A DNA stretch of 64,000 bases. It comes from Candidatus Phycosocius spiralis (lineage in GTDB: Bacteria; Pseudomonadota; Alphaproteobacteria; Caulobacterales; Aquidulcibacteraceae). Positions 38,033 through 47,432 of this stretch are shown piece after piece. The stretch lies in assembly GCF_030158815.1 (NCBI RefSeq), contig NZ_BPFZ01000016.1:1-64000 (forward strand), in the 5' to 3' direction. The notes under the pieces are model-generated. The model made no database searches. It saw only the letters and a list, made by a program, of their open reading frames with translations, and was not told where the DNA came from. A program made the translations under genes and the position numbers. The stretch's first letter is position 1, and each line of letters begins with the position of its first letter.

Positions 38033-39400
38033 ATGGCTTCAGCTGCCGAACAACTTGCACGTAATTTGAATTTCTCTTCGTTTGCGAAGGCGAAGGATTT
38101 GCATGCGCGGATTCTATTTACCGTCTTTGCCTTGGTCTGTTATCGTTTGGGCACATTCATACCCATTCCTGGTATTGATATTGTTGCTTTCGCACGTGCC
38201 TTTTCTCAAGCCCAGCAGGGCATTTTGGGCATGGCCAACATGTTTTCTGGCGGTGCGGTTGAGCGTTTGGCGATCTTTGCCCTCAATGTGATGCCCTACA
38301 TATCTGCTTCCATCATCATCCAGCTTTTATCCTCCTTTCCCGGGCGATTTGAACAGCTGAAAAAGGAAGGGGAGGCGGGTCGCGCCCAGCTTAACCAATA
38401 TACACGTTATCTCACCGTTGTCCTGGCGATTGCCCAATCCTTGACGATTGCCAATGGCCTAGCGGGTTCGCCCGGCATAGTGCTTGATCCCGGCCCGCTC
38501 TTCATTGCTTCGACTGTCATCACCTTAACAGGTGGTACGTTGTTATTGATGTGGATTGGTGAGCAAATTACATCGCGCGGCATTGGCAATGGCGTATCCT
38601 TGATCATTTTTGCTGGGATTGTCGCGGAAGTCCCCAAAGCTATTTTCCGCACCTTGACTTTGGCGCGGGAAGGCTCAGTCTCTGGATTTGCCATCTTGGT
38701 GCTGGTCTTGGTCTTAGCCTTGGCGATTGTATTGATTGTATTTGTAGAGCGTTCCCAGCGCCGCATCGTTGTGCAATATCCCAAGCGCCAAATTGGCAAT
38801 AAAATGTCCATGGGTGAGCAGTCGTTCTTGCCACTCAAGATCAATACTTCAGGGGTTATTCCGCCGATTTTTGCCTCTTCGCTCTTATTGTTGCCTGCAA
38901 CCGCCGCCGGCTTTTTAGCAAGTGGTCAGTTGCCCGATAATGCACCAGATTGGCGAGTGATCTTGCAAGAAGGGGTGCGTGCGACAGCAGCCCTGTTGGG
39001 TCATGGTAAACCCTTGTTTATCTCATTGTTTGGTGCCCTCATTGTCTTTTTCTGCTTTTTTTATACTTCTATTGTTTTCAATACAGAAGAGACGGCGGAT
39101 AATTTACGCAAACATGGCGGTTTTTTGCCTGGTATCCGCCCTGGCGCGAAGACAGCAGAATATCTTGATCTGGTGATGAGCCGCTTGACGCTTATTGGCG
39201 CTGTCTATCTGGTCATTGTCTGTTTGGTTCCTGAAATCCTCATTTCAAGCTTTGGGATGCAGTTTTATTTGGGCGGCACCTCTTTATTGATTGTCGTATC
39301 CGTGACAATTGATACGGTGGCACAAATTCAATCGCACATGCTGGCGCACCAGTATGAAGGCATGATCAAAAAGTCGAAGCTAAAAGGGCGAGGACGCTAA
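38033..39400 (+). CDS. secY: Protein translocase subunit SecY
   Basis: This 455-residue central channel of the Sec translocon has ten membrane helices. The N-terminal helix region RILFTVFALVCYRLGTFIPI, then PGID, precedes the plug; GIGNGVSLIIFAGIV and the cytosolic loop YPKRQIGNKMSMGEQSFLPL are conserved. It ends AHQYEGMIKKSKLKGRGR. It follows rplO as in the usual spc order but after tandem hairpins. About 143 bases then separate it from adk. Confidence 0.97.
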   Translation: MASAAEQLARNLNFSSFAKAKDLHARILFTVFALVCYRLGTFIPIPGIDIVAFARAFSQAQQGILGMANMFSGGAVERLAIFALNVMPYISASIIIQLLSSFPGRFEQLKKEGEAGRAQLNQYTRYLTVVLAIAQSLTIANGLAGSPGIVLDPGPLFIASTVITLTGGTLLLMWIGEQITSRGIGNGVSLIIFAGIVAEVPKAIFRTLTLAREGSVSGFAILVLVLVLALAIVLIVFVERSQRRIVVQYPKRQIGNKMSMGEQSFLPLKINTSGVIPPIFASSLLLLPATAAGFLASGQLPDNAPDWRVILQEGVRATAALLGHGKPLFISLFGALIVFFCFFYTSIVFNTEETADNLRKHGGFLPGIRPGAKTAEYLDLVMSRLTLIGAVYLVIVCLVPEILISSFGMQFYLGGTSLLIVVSVTIDTVAQIQSHMLAHQYEGMIKKSKLKGRGR

Positions 39401-39543
39401 TTGGTATCTGGGCCTAAGGGGTTTAGGGGCAAATCAGGTTCTACGGTCTCAGCACGTCTAGTTCTACATATAGGGATATAGGGTCAGTTCTCTCGTTTTA
39501 GCTCTCGACTTTGCGACATAGACCCTAGGGGGGGGGAATACGA

Positions 39544-40119
39544 ATGATAAATTTAATCTTATTCGGCCCTCCAGGTGCTGGTAAGGGCACCCAGGCAAAG
39601 CGCCTTGTGGAAGGGCGCGGATTTATTCAACTCTCAACCGGGGACATGTTGCGGGCAGCACGCGCATCGGAATCTCTGCTTGGTCAGCGCGTAGCAGCGG
39701 TAATGGATTCAGGCTCATTAGTCTCCGATGAGATCGTCATAGAACTCATTGACGACCAGATCAGTCAGAATTTGAGCGCACACGGATTTATCTTTGACGG
39801 CTTTCCACGCACGCTCGCCCAAGCTATAGCGCTCGACGGTCTTTTGAAGTCGCATGGGCATCGTATTGATCGTGTAATCCGCCTCGTAGTAAATGATGAT
39901 GAGCTTTTGGCCCGCATCACCAAGCGCTTTAACGAGCAAGGGCGCTTGGATGATAATCCTGTGACTTTTGTCACCCGACTTGCAGCCTATCACAGTCAAA
40001 CCGCGCCCCTGATCCCGTTTTATGCAGACCGCGGCATTTTACGTGAAGTCAATGGCATGGCCGCGATGGATGCTGTTTCTGCGAGTATTGATGCGGCTCT
40101 GGCGGGATTGAAGGGCTAA
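39544..40119 (+). CDS. adk: Adenylate kinase, short-lid form
   Basis: This 191-residue enzyme interconverts AMP plus ATP and two ADP. The P-loop is GPPGAGKGTQAK (residues about 7-18), the AMP site includes LSTGDMLRAA and GFPRTLAQA, and LID residues follow RITKRFNEQGRLDDNP. The LID is short and lacks the zinc-finger cysteines of long-form enzymes, typical for Alphaproteobacteria. It lies between secY and rpsM, a common arrangement in this class. Confidence 0.95.
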   Translation: MINLILFGPPGAGKGTQAKRLVEGRGFIQLSTGDMLRAARASESLLGQRVAAVMDSGSLVSDEIVIELIDDQISQNLSAHGFIFDGFPRTLAQAIALDGLLKSHGHRIDRVIRLVVNDDELLARITKRFNEQGRLDDNPVTFVTRLAAYHSQTAPLIPFYADRGILREVNGMAAMDAVSASIDAALAGLKG

Positions 40120-40391
40120 GTATCATTGGGTTAGGAGCGGATAATTAGGGGCAATTCCTTACACAGCTGCAAAGCTAAAACAGCGTCTTTCGTCTAGGAC
40201 GGCTTTGGTGCAGGCCCTGCCTACCCCTAAGGCCTAACATCATTGTAAAGCGGATTTGTGCCAGAAAGGGCACCAAAAGCGCGTCTAAGTCTCTGCAGGC
40301 TTAGGCCATATCGGGCTCAAACCTTCTTCTGGCATTACGAAGGTAGGCGGCGGCTGCCCTCCCCATGCCCCATCCATTTCAGCAAGATCCG
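40120..40391. other. Gene-free stretch after adk
   Basis: I see no supported gene here. Several short inverted repeats occur, such as GTGCC/GGCAC at about 40258-40273 and ACCTTC/GAAGGT at about 40320-40343, but none is followed by a T run. The stretch separates adk from the promoter and leader of rpsM. Confidence 0.4.
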
Positions 40392-40420
40392 TTGACTTCA
40401 CTGCGCCATAGCATTATCAA
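40392..40420 (+). promoter_or_regulatory. Probable rpsM promoter
   Basis: TTGACT (40392-40397) and TATCAA (40415-40420) are 17 bases apart. It would give the alpha section (rpsM, rpsK, rpoA, rplQ) its own promoter, with a leader of about 165 bases. A second TTGACT at 40422-40427 has no good partner. Confidence 0.5.
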
Positions 40421-40437
40421 ATTGACTTCCGTTATAG

Positions 40438-40488
40438 GACGCATGCTGGCCGACCGGGATGACCGGATGGTTGGCTATGCGTCTTTTT
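40438..40488 (+). terminator. Long hairpin with T run in the rpsM leader (attenuator or adk terminator)
   Basis: The stem runs from GACGCAT (40438-40444) pairing with ATGCGTC (40477-40483), through a G-T-rich middle, to CCGG/CCGG at the top with loop GATGA: about 20 pairs, one bulge (T40476) and one A-A mismatch. TTTTT follows at 40484-40488. Lying downstream of the likely promoter and 105 bases before rpsM, it could attenuate the alpha operon; it also ends any transcript coming from adk. Confidence 0.6.
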
Positions 40489-40592
40489 GCGCATTCCAAG
40501 CTTGTTCCTAAAAAAACAAGTTCCAAAACAATAGATTGACCTCATGGCGCAGATCCTCCGATAGGGGGTGGGGCTGTGAATGGAGAGACAAA

Positions 40593-40970
40593 GTGGCCCG
40601 GATAGCTGGCGTCAACATACCGACGAACAAGCGCGTAATGATCGCGCTACAATATATTCATGGCATTGGCCCTGCAAAAGCAAAGGAAATTTGCGAAAAA
40701 GTTTCCATCACGCCAGAGCGGCGCGTCAATCAGTTGACGGATGCGGAAGTGCTGCAGATCCGCGAAACCATCGATCGCGAATATGTGGTTGAAGGCGATC
40801 TACGCCGTGAAGTATCGATGAACGTGAAGCGTTTGATGGACCTTGGCTGCTACCGCGGCTTGCGTCACCGTCGTGGTCTTCCTGTTCGGGGTCAACGCAC
40901 ACACACCAACGCCCGCACCCGCAAAGGCCCTGCAAAGCCGATCGCTGGTAAGAAGCAAATCAAGCGCTAA
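40593..40970 (+). CDS. rpsM: 30S ribosomal protein S13
   Basis: This 125-residue head protein contacts tRNA and 50S. It starts at GTG 40593 ([15 protein letters not shown]), with GGAGAG five bases upstream; the longer frame from 40536 adds non-family residues. It contains [13 protein letters not shown] and ends with [19 protein letters not shown], the conserved Arg/Lys-rich tail. It opens the alpha section of the superoperon. Confidence 0.96.
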   Translation: MARIAGVNIPTNKRVMIALQYIHGIGPAKAKEICEKVSITPERRVNQLTDAEVLQIRETIDREYVVEGDLRREVSMNVKRLMDLGCYRGLRHRRGLPVRGQRTHTNARTRKGPAKPIAGKKQIKR

Positions 40971-41023
40971 TTTTTCTCCCCCAACGGGCGTGAGCCCGCT
41001 GGCTTTCGTCTGGAACCGACACA

Positions 41024-41413
41024 ATGGCAAAAGAAACCACCCGCGTCCGTCGCAAAGAGCGTAAGAATATCGCTCATGCGGTGGCACATGTGAACTCAAG
41101 TTTCAATAATACGATGATCACCATCGCAGACCCACAAGGCAATGCAATTTCTTGGTCATCCTCTGGCATGATGGGCTTTAAGGGCTCACGCAAGTCCACC
41201 CCTTATGCGGCCCAAGTTGCAGCTGAGGATGCAGGTCGCAAAGCAGCTGAGCATGGTGTTCGTAACCTCGAAGTCAATGTGTCTGGTCCAGGATCTGGCC
41301 GTGAGAGTGCGCTGCGCGCGCTTCAGTCAGTTGGGTTCATCATCAGCTCCATCCGCGATGTCACCCCTATTCCACATAACGGCTGCCGCCCACCAAAGCG
41401 TCGTCGCGTTTAA
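41024..41413 (+). CDS. rpsK: 30S ribosomal protein S11
   Basis: This 129-residue platform protein forms part of the E-site mRNA path. [20 protein letters not shown] and the C-terminal [19 protein letters not shown] are conserved. About 50 bases separate it from rpsM and 80 bases from rpoA. Confidence 0.97.
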   Translation: MAKETTRVRRKERKNIAHAVAHVNSSFNNTMITIADPQGNAISWSSSGMMGFKGSRKSTPYAAQVAAEDAGRKAAEHGVRNLEVNVSGPGSGRESALRALQSVGFIISSIRDVTPIPHNGCRPPKRRRV

Positions 41414-41494
41414 GTTCGCACGGGTCATTTCACCCGCTTTGGTTGGAAATTGATTTGGCGAGCGAAGGTTCGCCCCTAAAACATAGAGGATTGC

Positions 41495-42514
41495 ATGGTG
41501 CTCGAGAAAAATTGGAAGCTGTTGATCCGCCCAGATAAGACGGTCATCGAACATGGTTTTGACCCAAGCCGCAAAGCCAAGCTGATCGCAGAGCCGCTAG
41601 AGCGTGGCTTTGGCATGACATTGGGCAATGCGTTGCGCCGGGTTTTATTGTCCTCGTTGCGCGGCTCTGCCATCACTTCAGTGCAGATTGATGGCGTGGT
41701 GCATGAGTTTTCGTCCATCGCCGGTGTACGTGAAGACGTGACAGACATCGTGTTGAACATCAAAGGTGTGGCCTTGGTCATGCATGCAGAAGGTCCAAAG
41801 CGCATGACCTTGCGTGCGCAGGGGCCTGGTGAAGTCACAGCAGGAGAAATTCAAGCTGGCAGCGACATTGAGATCTTAAACCCAGAGCAAGTCTTATGTA
41901 CCTTGGATGATGGCGCTGAAATCCGCATGGAATTTACCGTTGAAAACGGCAAAGGCTATGTCACAGCTGACGCCAATCGCCCAGAAGATGCGCCAATCGG
42001 CTTGATCGCGGTCGATGCGCTTTATAGCCCTGTGAAGCGTGTGGCCTATAAGGTTGAAAACACCCGCGAAGGCCAAGTTCTCGACTATGACCGTCTGGTC
42101 ATGGAAGTGGAAACCAATGGTGCCATGACGCCAGAAGATTCAATTGCCTATGCCGCGCGCATCATCCAAGATCAATTGGATGTCTTCATCAATTTCGAAG
42201 AAGCCAAAACCAAAAAGGTCGAAGAAAGCCGCCCAGAATTACCGTTCAACCCTGCTTTGTTAAAGCGCGTGGAAGAGTTGGAATTGTCGGTGCGTTCGGC
42301 CAATTGTCTCAAGAACGACAACATCATCTATATCGGCGATCTGATCCAAAAGACCGAAGCCGAAATGTTGCGCACACCAAACTTTGGTCGCAAGTCCTTG
42401 AACGAAATCAAGGAGGTCCTCGCTCAAATGGGTCTCCATTTGGGTATGGAAGCGCCTAACTGGCCCCCAGAAAATATTGACGAACTTGCAAAGAAGTTTG
42501 AAGACCAAATGTAA
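41495..42514 (+). CDS. rpoA: RNA polymerase alpha subunit
   Basis: This 339-residue subunit nucleates polymerase assembly (N-terminal domain; [20 protein letters not shown]) and binds UP elements and activators through the C-terminal domain ([20 protein letters not shown], then [18 protein letters not shown]). The start gives [15 protein letters not shown], normal for Alphaproteobacteria. It is followed by rplQ after 44 bases. Confidence 0.97.
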   Translation: MVLEKNWKLLIRPDKTVIEHGFDPSRKAKLIAEPLERGFGMTLGNALRRVLLSSLRGSAITSVQIDGVVHEFSSIAGVREDVTDIVLNIKGVALVMHAEGPKRMTLRAQGPGEVTAGEIQAGSDIEILNPEQVLCTLDDGAEIRMEFTVENGKGYVTADANRPEDAPIGLIAVDALYSPVKRVAYKVENTREGQVLDYDRLVMEVETNGAMTPEDSIAYAARIIQDQLDVFINFEEAKTKKVEESRPELPFNPALLKRVEELELSVRSANCLKNDNIIYIGDLIQKTEAEMLRTPNFGRKSLNEIKEVLAQMGLHLGMEAPNWPPENIDELAKKFEDQM

Positions 42515-42558
42515 TCAAGACGCAACGTCGCGAGACGTCGCCAGATGGAGAACTCGTT

Positions 42559-42966
42559 ATGCGCCACGGGCACGGACACAGGAAACTTAACCGGACACAT
42601 GAACATCGCACCGCCATGTTTGCGAATATGGCAGCAAGCTTGATTAAACATGAGCAGATTATAACAACTCTGCCCAAAGCGAAGGAATTACGACCTGTGC
42701 TGGAGCGTTTGGTCACTTTAGCAAAAAAAGGCGATTTGGCTTCGCGCCGCCAGGTAGCTTCGCGCATGCGTGATGAGACCCAAACCAAAAAGCTGTTTGA
42801 GGTTATCGGCCCACGCTATGCTGATCGCGCCGGTGGTTATTTGCGCATCATGAAAGCGGGCTTTCGTCATGGTGACAATGCCGCCGTTGCCGTGATTGAG
42901 TTCGTAGACCGCGACATTGCCGCCAAGGGTAAGGATTCTGGCCCAGTGGCAGGCGCCGACGAATAG
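42559..42966 (+). CDS. rplQ: 50S ribosomal protein L17
   Basis: This 135-residue L17 is the last gene of the superoperon. It starts [20 protein letters not shown] and contains [20 protein letters not shown], and [17 protein letters not shown] near the end. A strong intrinsic terminator begins 25 bases after its stop. Confidence 0.97.
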   Translation: MRHGHGHRKLNRTHEHRTAMFANMAASLIKHEQIITTLPKAKELRPVLERLVTLAKKGDLASRRQVASRMRDETQTKKLFEVIGPRYADRAGGYLRIMKAGFRHGDNAAVAVIEFVDRDIAAKGKDSGPVAGADE

Positions 42967-42990
42967 TCGTTAATACGTTTGAATACAATG

Positions 42991-43018
42991 AAAGCCGCTC
43001 CTTTGGGGCGGCTTTTTT
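42991..43018 (+). terminator. Rho-independent terminator of the ribosomal superoperon
   Basis: AAAGCCGCTCC (42991-43001) pairs with GGGGCGGCTTT (43005-43015) around a TTT loop, eleven pairs including one T-G, with the T run extending to 43018. It is the strongest terminator in the window and ends the rpsJ-rplQ cluster. Confidence 0.9.
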
Positions 43019-43170
43019 GTTTTGACATTTAGTGCGCGCAGCAACAGCGTAATTCAACATCCGCGTACGCATGCGCAACTCATGCTGCGCGGTCCAACTG
43101 GCCAAGTCAGAAAGCATCATTGCTGCCACGCTCGCCTTTGATTATCGTCCGGGCTAACCTATAAGCCCCC

Positions 43171-43722
43171 ATGCCCCGCCTCATTCTCTTCAACAAGCCC
43201 TATGACGTCCTCTGTCAGTTTTCGGGCGGGGAGGGGCGTCTGACTTTGGCGGACTTTATTGACGTACCCAGCGTTTATCCGGCCGGGCGTCTTGACCGCG
43301 ATAGCGAGGGGCTTTTGCTTTTAACCGATGATGGCAAGTTGCAAGCGCGCATATCGGACCCCCGGTTCAAACTGCCTAAGACCTATGTCGTCCAAGTGGA
43401 GGGTATTCCCTGCCATGAGGCACTTGCCAAACTCGCAGCAGGGATCACCTTAAATGACGGTACAACGCGACCTGCGCAAGTGTCGCGTATAGACGATCCG
43501 AACCTGTGGCCGCGTGATCCCCCCATTCGGGTGCGAAGAGCCATTCCGGATTCTTGGTTGGTGCTGACCATAAGTGAGGGCCGTAACAGGCAGGTGCGTC
43601 GGATGACGGCCGCTGTGGGTCACCCAACCCTTCGCTTGATAAGGGTCAAGATTGGAAATTGGACCTTGGGGACTTTGTGTCCTGGTCAATGGTGTGAGTT
43701 TGCTGTGGATTCCATCTGTTAA
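43171..43722 (+). CDS. rluE: 23S rRNA pseudouridine synthase, RluE-like (RsuA family)
   Basis: This 183-residue enzyme isomerises a uridine in rRNA. The catalytic Asp lies in [18 protein letters not shown] (D42), the RsuA/RluB/E/F version of the motif. [20 protein letters not shown] is the second conserved segment. There is no N-terminal S4 domain and the protein starts directly [13 protein letters not shown], which is the RluE layout; E. coli RluE modifies U2457. The target here is inferred from that resemblance. Confidence 0.88.
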   Translation: MPRLILFNKPYDVLCQFSGGEGRLTLADFIDVPSVYPAGRLDRDSEGLLLLTDDGKLQARISDPRFKLPKTYVVQVEGIPCHEALAKLAAGITLNDGTTRPAQVSRIDDPNLWPRDPPIRVRRAIPDSWLVLTISEGRNRQVRRMTAAVGHPTLRLIRVKIGNWTLGTLCPGQWCEFAVDSIC

Positions 43723-43789
43723 TGCAGCTGACTGCATTGTCATCATTTCGCCACTTGCACAACCTAGGAACAAGGCTTTCATAGCATGT

Positions 43790-45271
43790 ATGGAAAAGCC
43801 AACAACAGATAGGGGCCAGATCGGCATGTGGAAATGGGTTGCCGCTTCGGTTTTAAGTGCCGCTTTTGGGGCTGGATTGGTTTCTGCTTTACCATTCGCA
43901 AAGCAAGTGGGGTTTGGAACGCAAAGCCCGTCAATTGCGCCTTTGGCTAAGGCACCAAGCCAGCCTGTGCAGGGCCGCGTGGTTCCAGCCACAAAAGCGG
44001 ATGCCATCTCCTCTTACGCCCCGATTGTGCGGCGTTCTTCCATGGCTGTGGTCAATGTCTATGCCCGTTCAATTCAAAAAGGGCGGGTGGCGATTGATTT
44101 TTTCGGCGGCGCATTCCGGATTCCTGATCGTGCCAGCCAAAGCCAAGGTTCGGGCGTGATAGTGCGCGATGATGGCATTATCGTTACCAATAATCATGTT
44201 GTGCAGGGTGCAACCGAATTGGTGGTCGTTTTAGGCGATCGCCGGGAGTTCCCAGCCCAGGTTGTTCTAACCGATCCGCGCACCGATCTTGCGGTCCTGC
44301 GCATCGACACCAAGGGTGAGCGTTTAGTTTCGCTGCGATTTGCTGATACCACGACGGCACAAGTCGGCGATCAGGTCATAGCAATCGGCAATCCGTTTGG
44401 AGTTGGCCAAACTGTCACCGCGGGTATTATCTCTGCTTTGGCGCGCACCGATGTTGGCATTACCGACTTTAGCTTTTTTATTCAGACCGATGCGTCGATC
44501 AATCCAGGTAATTCAGGTGGTGCATTAGTCGATATGAATGGTGATTTAGTGGGTGTTAACACGGCAATTTATTCGGGCTCCGGTAATTCAGCAGGTGTTG
44601 GGTTTGCGATCCCTGCTGAAATGGTACGACGCGTGGTGGAAGGGGCAGTAACAGACGGGAAAGTTATACGTGCTTGGACTGGGATTAAGGGTCAGAATGT
44701 GGATGCAGAAGTTGCGCGCACATTGGGTTTATCACGTCCCGGTGGCGTATTGGTGACCGAGATTTATCCAAACTCCCCCGCCGCTCTTGCAGGGCTAAGG
44801 CGTGGCGATGTGGTTACAAGTTTTGCCGGAGCCCCGGTCAGTGACGATTCAGGCTTGCGTTATCAAGCCGCAACCCGCAAACCCGGCGAAGTGGTGGAGT
44901 TTGGCTTTCAGCGTCAAGGTCAGGTAAAATCCAGCAAAGCCGCTTTAACCTCGCCACCAGGCGAGGCGCAGACCCCTCAAGTCCTGTCGGGTCGGCATAG
45001 TTTTGATGGCGTGCGCGTTGTCTCGCTCTCGCCAGCTATAGCTGAAGAACAGGGGATTGATCCTTTCACCCGTGGTGCCTTTGTTGTCGGAGTTGACGGC
45101 TCCCGTGAGGGAGCCCGCGCTGGGCTTCGACCAGGGGATGTGATTGTTGAGATTAATGACCAGTCGGTTGCAACGGCCGCAGATCTGGCTGAGCGTTTGA
45201 ACCGCGGGCGCCAAGGCAAGGTGACGATCCTGCGCGGGGACCGTCTTATCTCCGCCATATTGTTCTTGTGA
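43790..45271 (+). CDS. DegP/HtrA-type periplasmic serine protease with two PDZ domains
   Basis: This is an envelope quality-control protease of about 493 residues. An N-terminal anchor or signal helix (MWKWVAASVLSAAFGAGLVS) is followed by the trypsin-like domain with catalytic triad H136 (TNNHVV), D166 (RTDLAV) and S242 (NPGNSGGAL). Two PDZ domains follow, the first around GVLVTEIYPNSPAALAGLRR and the second around GSREGARAGLRPGDVIVEI. ATG 43790 is preferred; ATG 43826 is also possible, and the longer frame overlaps rluE. Its stop overlaps the GTG start of rarA (GTGA), so the two are coupled. Confidence 0.92.
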   Translation: MEKPTTDRGQIGMWKWVAASVLSAAFGAGLVSALPFAKQVGFGTQSPSIAPLAKAPSQPVQGRVVPATKADAISSYAPIVRRSSMAVVNVYARSIQKGRVAIDFFGGAFRIPDRASQSQGSGVIVRDDGIIVTNNHVVQGATELVVVLGDRREFPAQVVLTDPRTDLAVLRIDTKGERLVSLRFADTTTAQVGDQVIAIGNPFGVGQTVTAGIISALARTDVGITDFSFFIQTDASINPGNSGGALVDMNGDLVGVNTAIYSGSGNSAGVGFAIPAEMVRRVVEGAVTDGKVIRAWTGIKGQNVDAEVARTLGLSRPGGVLVTEIYPNSPAALAGLRRGDVVTSFAGAPVSDDSGLRYQAATRKPGEVVEFGFQRQGQVKSSKAALTSPPGEAQTPQVLSGRHSFDGVRVVSLSPAIAEEQGIDPFTRGAFVVGVDGSREGARAGLRPGDVIVEINDQSVATAADLAERLNRGRQGKVTILRGDRLISAILFL

Positions 45272-46563
45272 GTGATTTGTTTACTCAATCGAACTTGGAA
45301 GGCGATCTCCATCGTCCTTTGGCAGATCTTATGCGGCCAAAAAGTTTGGACGAGGTGGTGGGCCAAGCCCATCTCTTAAATCCGCAAGGCGCGATTGGGC
45401 GCATGATTGGCCAAAAGCGCTTGTCCAGTATGATCCTATGGGGGCCGCCGGGGGTTGGCAAAACCAGCATTGCGCGCCTTTTGGCTGATGCGTCCGATCT
45501 TGAATTTAATTCCCTGTCGGCAGTGTTTTCAGGCGTGGCCGATTTACGCAAAGCATTTGAAGCTGCCGCTCATTTACGCACCACGGGTCGGGGCACCTTA
45601 TTGTTTGTTGATGAAATCCATCGCTTTAACCGCGCCCAACAAGATGGTTTTTTGCCCTATGTTGAAGCTGGTATTGTAACCTTGGTGGGAGCCACCACGC
45701 AAAACCCCAGTTTTGAATTGAATAACGCCTTATTGTCACGCACGCGAGTTTTTGTCCTCAAGCGGCTGGAGACTGATGGGCTTACTGAGCTGTTGCGCCG
45801 GGTTGAAGCTTTTTATGGCCGCGCCGTCCCGGTAACGGATGAGGCATGCACCCTTCTGATGGATTTTGCTGATGGCGATGGCCGCCATTTTCTAACGCTT
45901 CTAGAAGAGGTTTTTGCATTACCCATCGACACTTTGATGGATCGCGAAGCCTTGGCCCAATTTCTTCAGCGCCGTGCGCCCGCCTATGATAAGAATAAGG
46001 ATGAGCATTATAATCTGATCTCGGCTTTGCATAAGTCGGTAAGGGCAAGCGATCCAGATGCTTCGCTTTACTGGCTGGCGCGGATGCTCCAAGGTGGGGA
46101 AGATCCCCTTTTTATAGCCCGCCGTCTGGTCCGAATGGCCAGTGAAGACATAGGTTTGGCCGACCCAACGGCTCTACGGGTCGTCATGGCAGCGCGCGAT
46201 GCCTTTATGTTTCTGGGGCCGCCAGAGGGTGAGTTGGCGTTGGCGCAAGCAACCTTGCATCTAGCCTGTGCGCCTAAATCTAATGCGATTTATATTGCTT
46301 TTAAAAAAGCGCAAGCCTTGGCGACGCGCACCGCAGAACTTCCCCCACCTGCCCGTTTCCTCAACGCTCCGACCAAGTTTATGCAAGATCAAGGCTATGG
46401 CGTCGGCTATCTCTACGACCCTGATGTTCAAGGCGGAGTATCTGGTCAATCGGGCTTCCCAGATACAATTGGCCCTCAAGACCTATACACCCCAACAGAA
46501 CACGGGGCCGAGGCGCGCATCCTTGAAAAGCTAGCTTCTTGGCGCGCCCTTCGTCGTGGGTGA
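45268..46563 (+). CDS. rarA: Replication-associated recombination protein A (RarA/MgsA)
   Basis: This 431-residue AAA+ ATPase acts at stalled replication forks. Walker A is WGPPGVGKTS, Walker B LLFVDEIHRFNRAQQDGFL, and sensor region GATTQNPSFELNNALLSR. The C-terminal tetramerisation part contains EHYNLISALHKSVRASDPDA and ASEDIGLADP, all typical of RarA. It starts with GTG overlapping the protease stop. Confidence 0.95.
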   Translation: MSDLFTQSNLEGDLHRPLADLMRPKSLDEVVGQAHLLNPQGAIGRMIGQKRLSSMILWGPPGVGKTSIARLLADASDLEFNSLSAVFSGVADLRKAFEAAAHLRTTGRGTLLFVDEIHRFNRAQQDGFLPYVEAGIVTLVGATTQNPSFELNNALLSRTRVFVLKRLETDGLTELLRRVEAFYGRAVPVTDEACTLLMDFADGDGRHFLTLLEEVFALPIDTLMDREALAQFLQRRAPAYDKNKDEHYNLISALHKSVRASDPDASLYWLARMLQGGEDPLFIARRLVRMASEDIGLADPTALRVVMAARDAFMFLGPPEGELALAQATLHLACAPKSNAIYIAFKKAQALATRTAELPPPARFLNAPTKFMQDQGYGVGYLYDPDVQGGVSGQSGFPDTIGPQDLYTPTEHGAEARILEKLASWRALRRG

Positions 46564-46737
46564 CAACGGCTTCTGAGGGCGGAACAACAAGCCATCACTC
46601 ACCCTAAGATCATTTATGTTTGATCTACAGACACAGGAATATAAGACCCGATCACATGGATCAAACCTCATGGTCAGACTGGTCAAGTGTTGTATGATAG
46701 AGCGGTCAACTCAGATTTAAGGCGCAATGGTGGCACT

Positions 46738-47139
46738 GTGAAGCCAGTGAATAGATGCATGTTTGCCCTGTTAATCCTCTTGTCAGCAACAACCAAAACT
46801 CAATCGCAAAGCACTGAAAAGATTGTTGGCTTTCAAGCGGGGCACATGCGACCACGCTGGAGGGTGTCATTTGTGGCTATAGGGATGCGACTTACGACCT
46901 GCCGACAGCTGAAGGTCAGACGCTTCATATACTCCTGACGCTGACAAACAGATCCTGCTATTTCAATGTGTTCGAGCTAGGGCAGCAATATGGCGTCCAT
47001 ATCGGGTCAGCATTGGTCATGAGTTTGGTCGCAGTCCGGCCAAGGCTGGGCCTATCGGATTCAAAATTACCCGATGCGCAATGCTGCGCGACGCCATGAT
47101 TATTGTCGATACCACCTGCCTATCGAACAAACGGGCTAA
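46738..47139 (+). pseudogene. Decayed PliG-like lysozyme-inhibitor gene (three frameshifts)
   Basis: No long frame is open here, but joining three frameshifts restores one secreted protein. A signal peptide (MFALLILLSATTKTQSQS from 46759) leads to GFQAGH. After a frame change at about 46846 comes ATTLEGVICGYRDATYDLP, then QTLHILLTLTNRSCYFNVF and YGVHIGS. After a second at about 47013 comes GHEFGRSPAKAGPIGFKIT. After a third at about 47072 comes MRNAARRHDYCRYHLPIEQ and a stop at 47137. The pattern NRSCYFNV...VHIGS...MRNAARR...Y-L resembles periplasmic PliG/PliI-type inhibitors of animal lysozymes. Each shift fits a one-base deletion. The family name is from pattern memory, not an alignment. 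Confidence 0.7.
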
Positions 47140-47149
47140 TCGAATGACT

Positions 47150-47179
47150 CTAGCACACATGTCCCTAGCACACATGGCG
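47150..47179 (+). repeat. Two-copy 15-base tandem repeat
   Basis: CTAGCACACATG occurs at 47150-47161 and again at 47165-47176, giving two 15-base units that differ only in the last three bases. It lies just after the PliG-like remnant in a stretch (47140-47432) with no supported gene. Confidence 0.6.
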
Positions 47180-47432
47180 TGGAAGCCACGATACACTCAT
47201 GGTTCAAACCATGGATGCAGCGACCCCAACTGCATGTTCATCACAAGCTGGAACCCTCAAAGGAGGGGCGGTTAATCTTTGGAAGGATCAAGCTCGGCCG
47301 TGTGGTTACAAAAGGGTCAGTCGTTTCAAATCTCCCCCAAACAATCGCGTTAGGCCGTCGTGAGTAGGCAAGGCCTAGATCAGCGCCTTCCAAGACAAAG
47401 GTGATATGGCGCACAGGATATTGTCTGACTGG

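Noticed and set aside
40504-40523. GTTC...GTTC pair before rpsM as a LexA box
   Set aside because: The spacing is 12 bases, not 7, and rpsM is not expected in the SOS regulon.
46687-46938. 83-codon open frame as an intact gene
   Set aside because: Only its middle part (signal peptide to GFQAGH) fits a protein pattern; the rest continues in other frames, so it is part of the PliG-like remnant.
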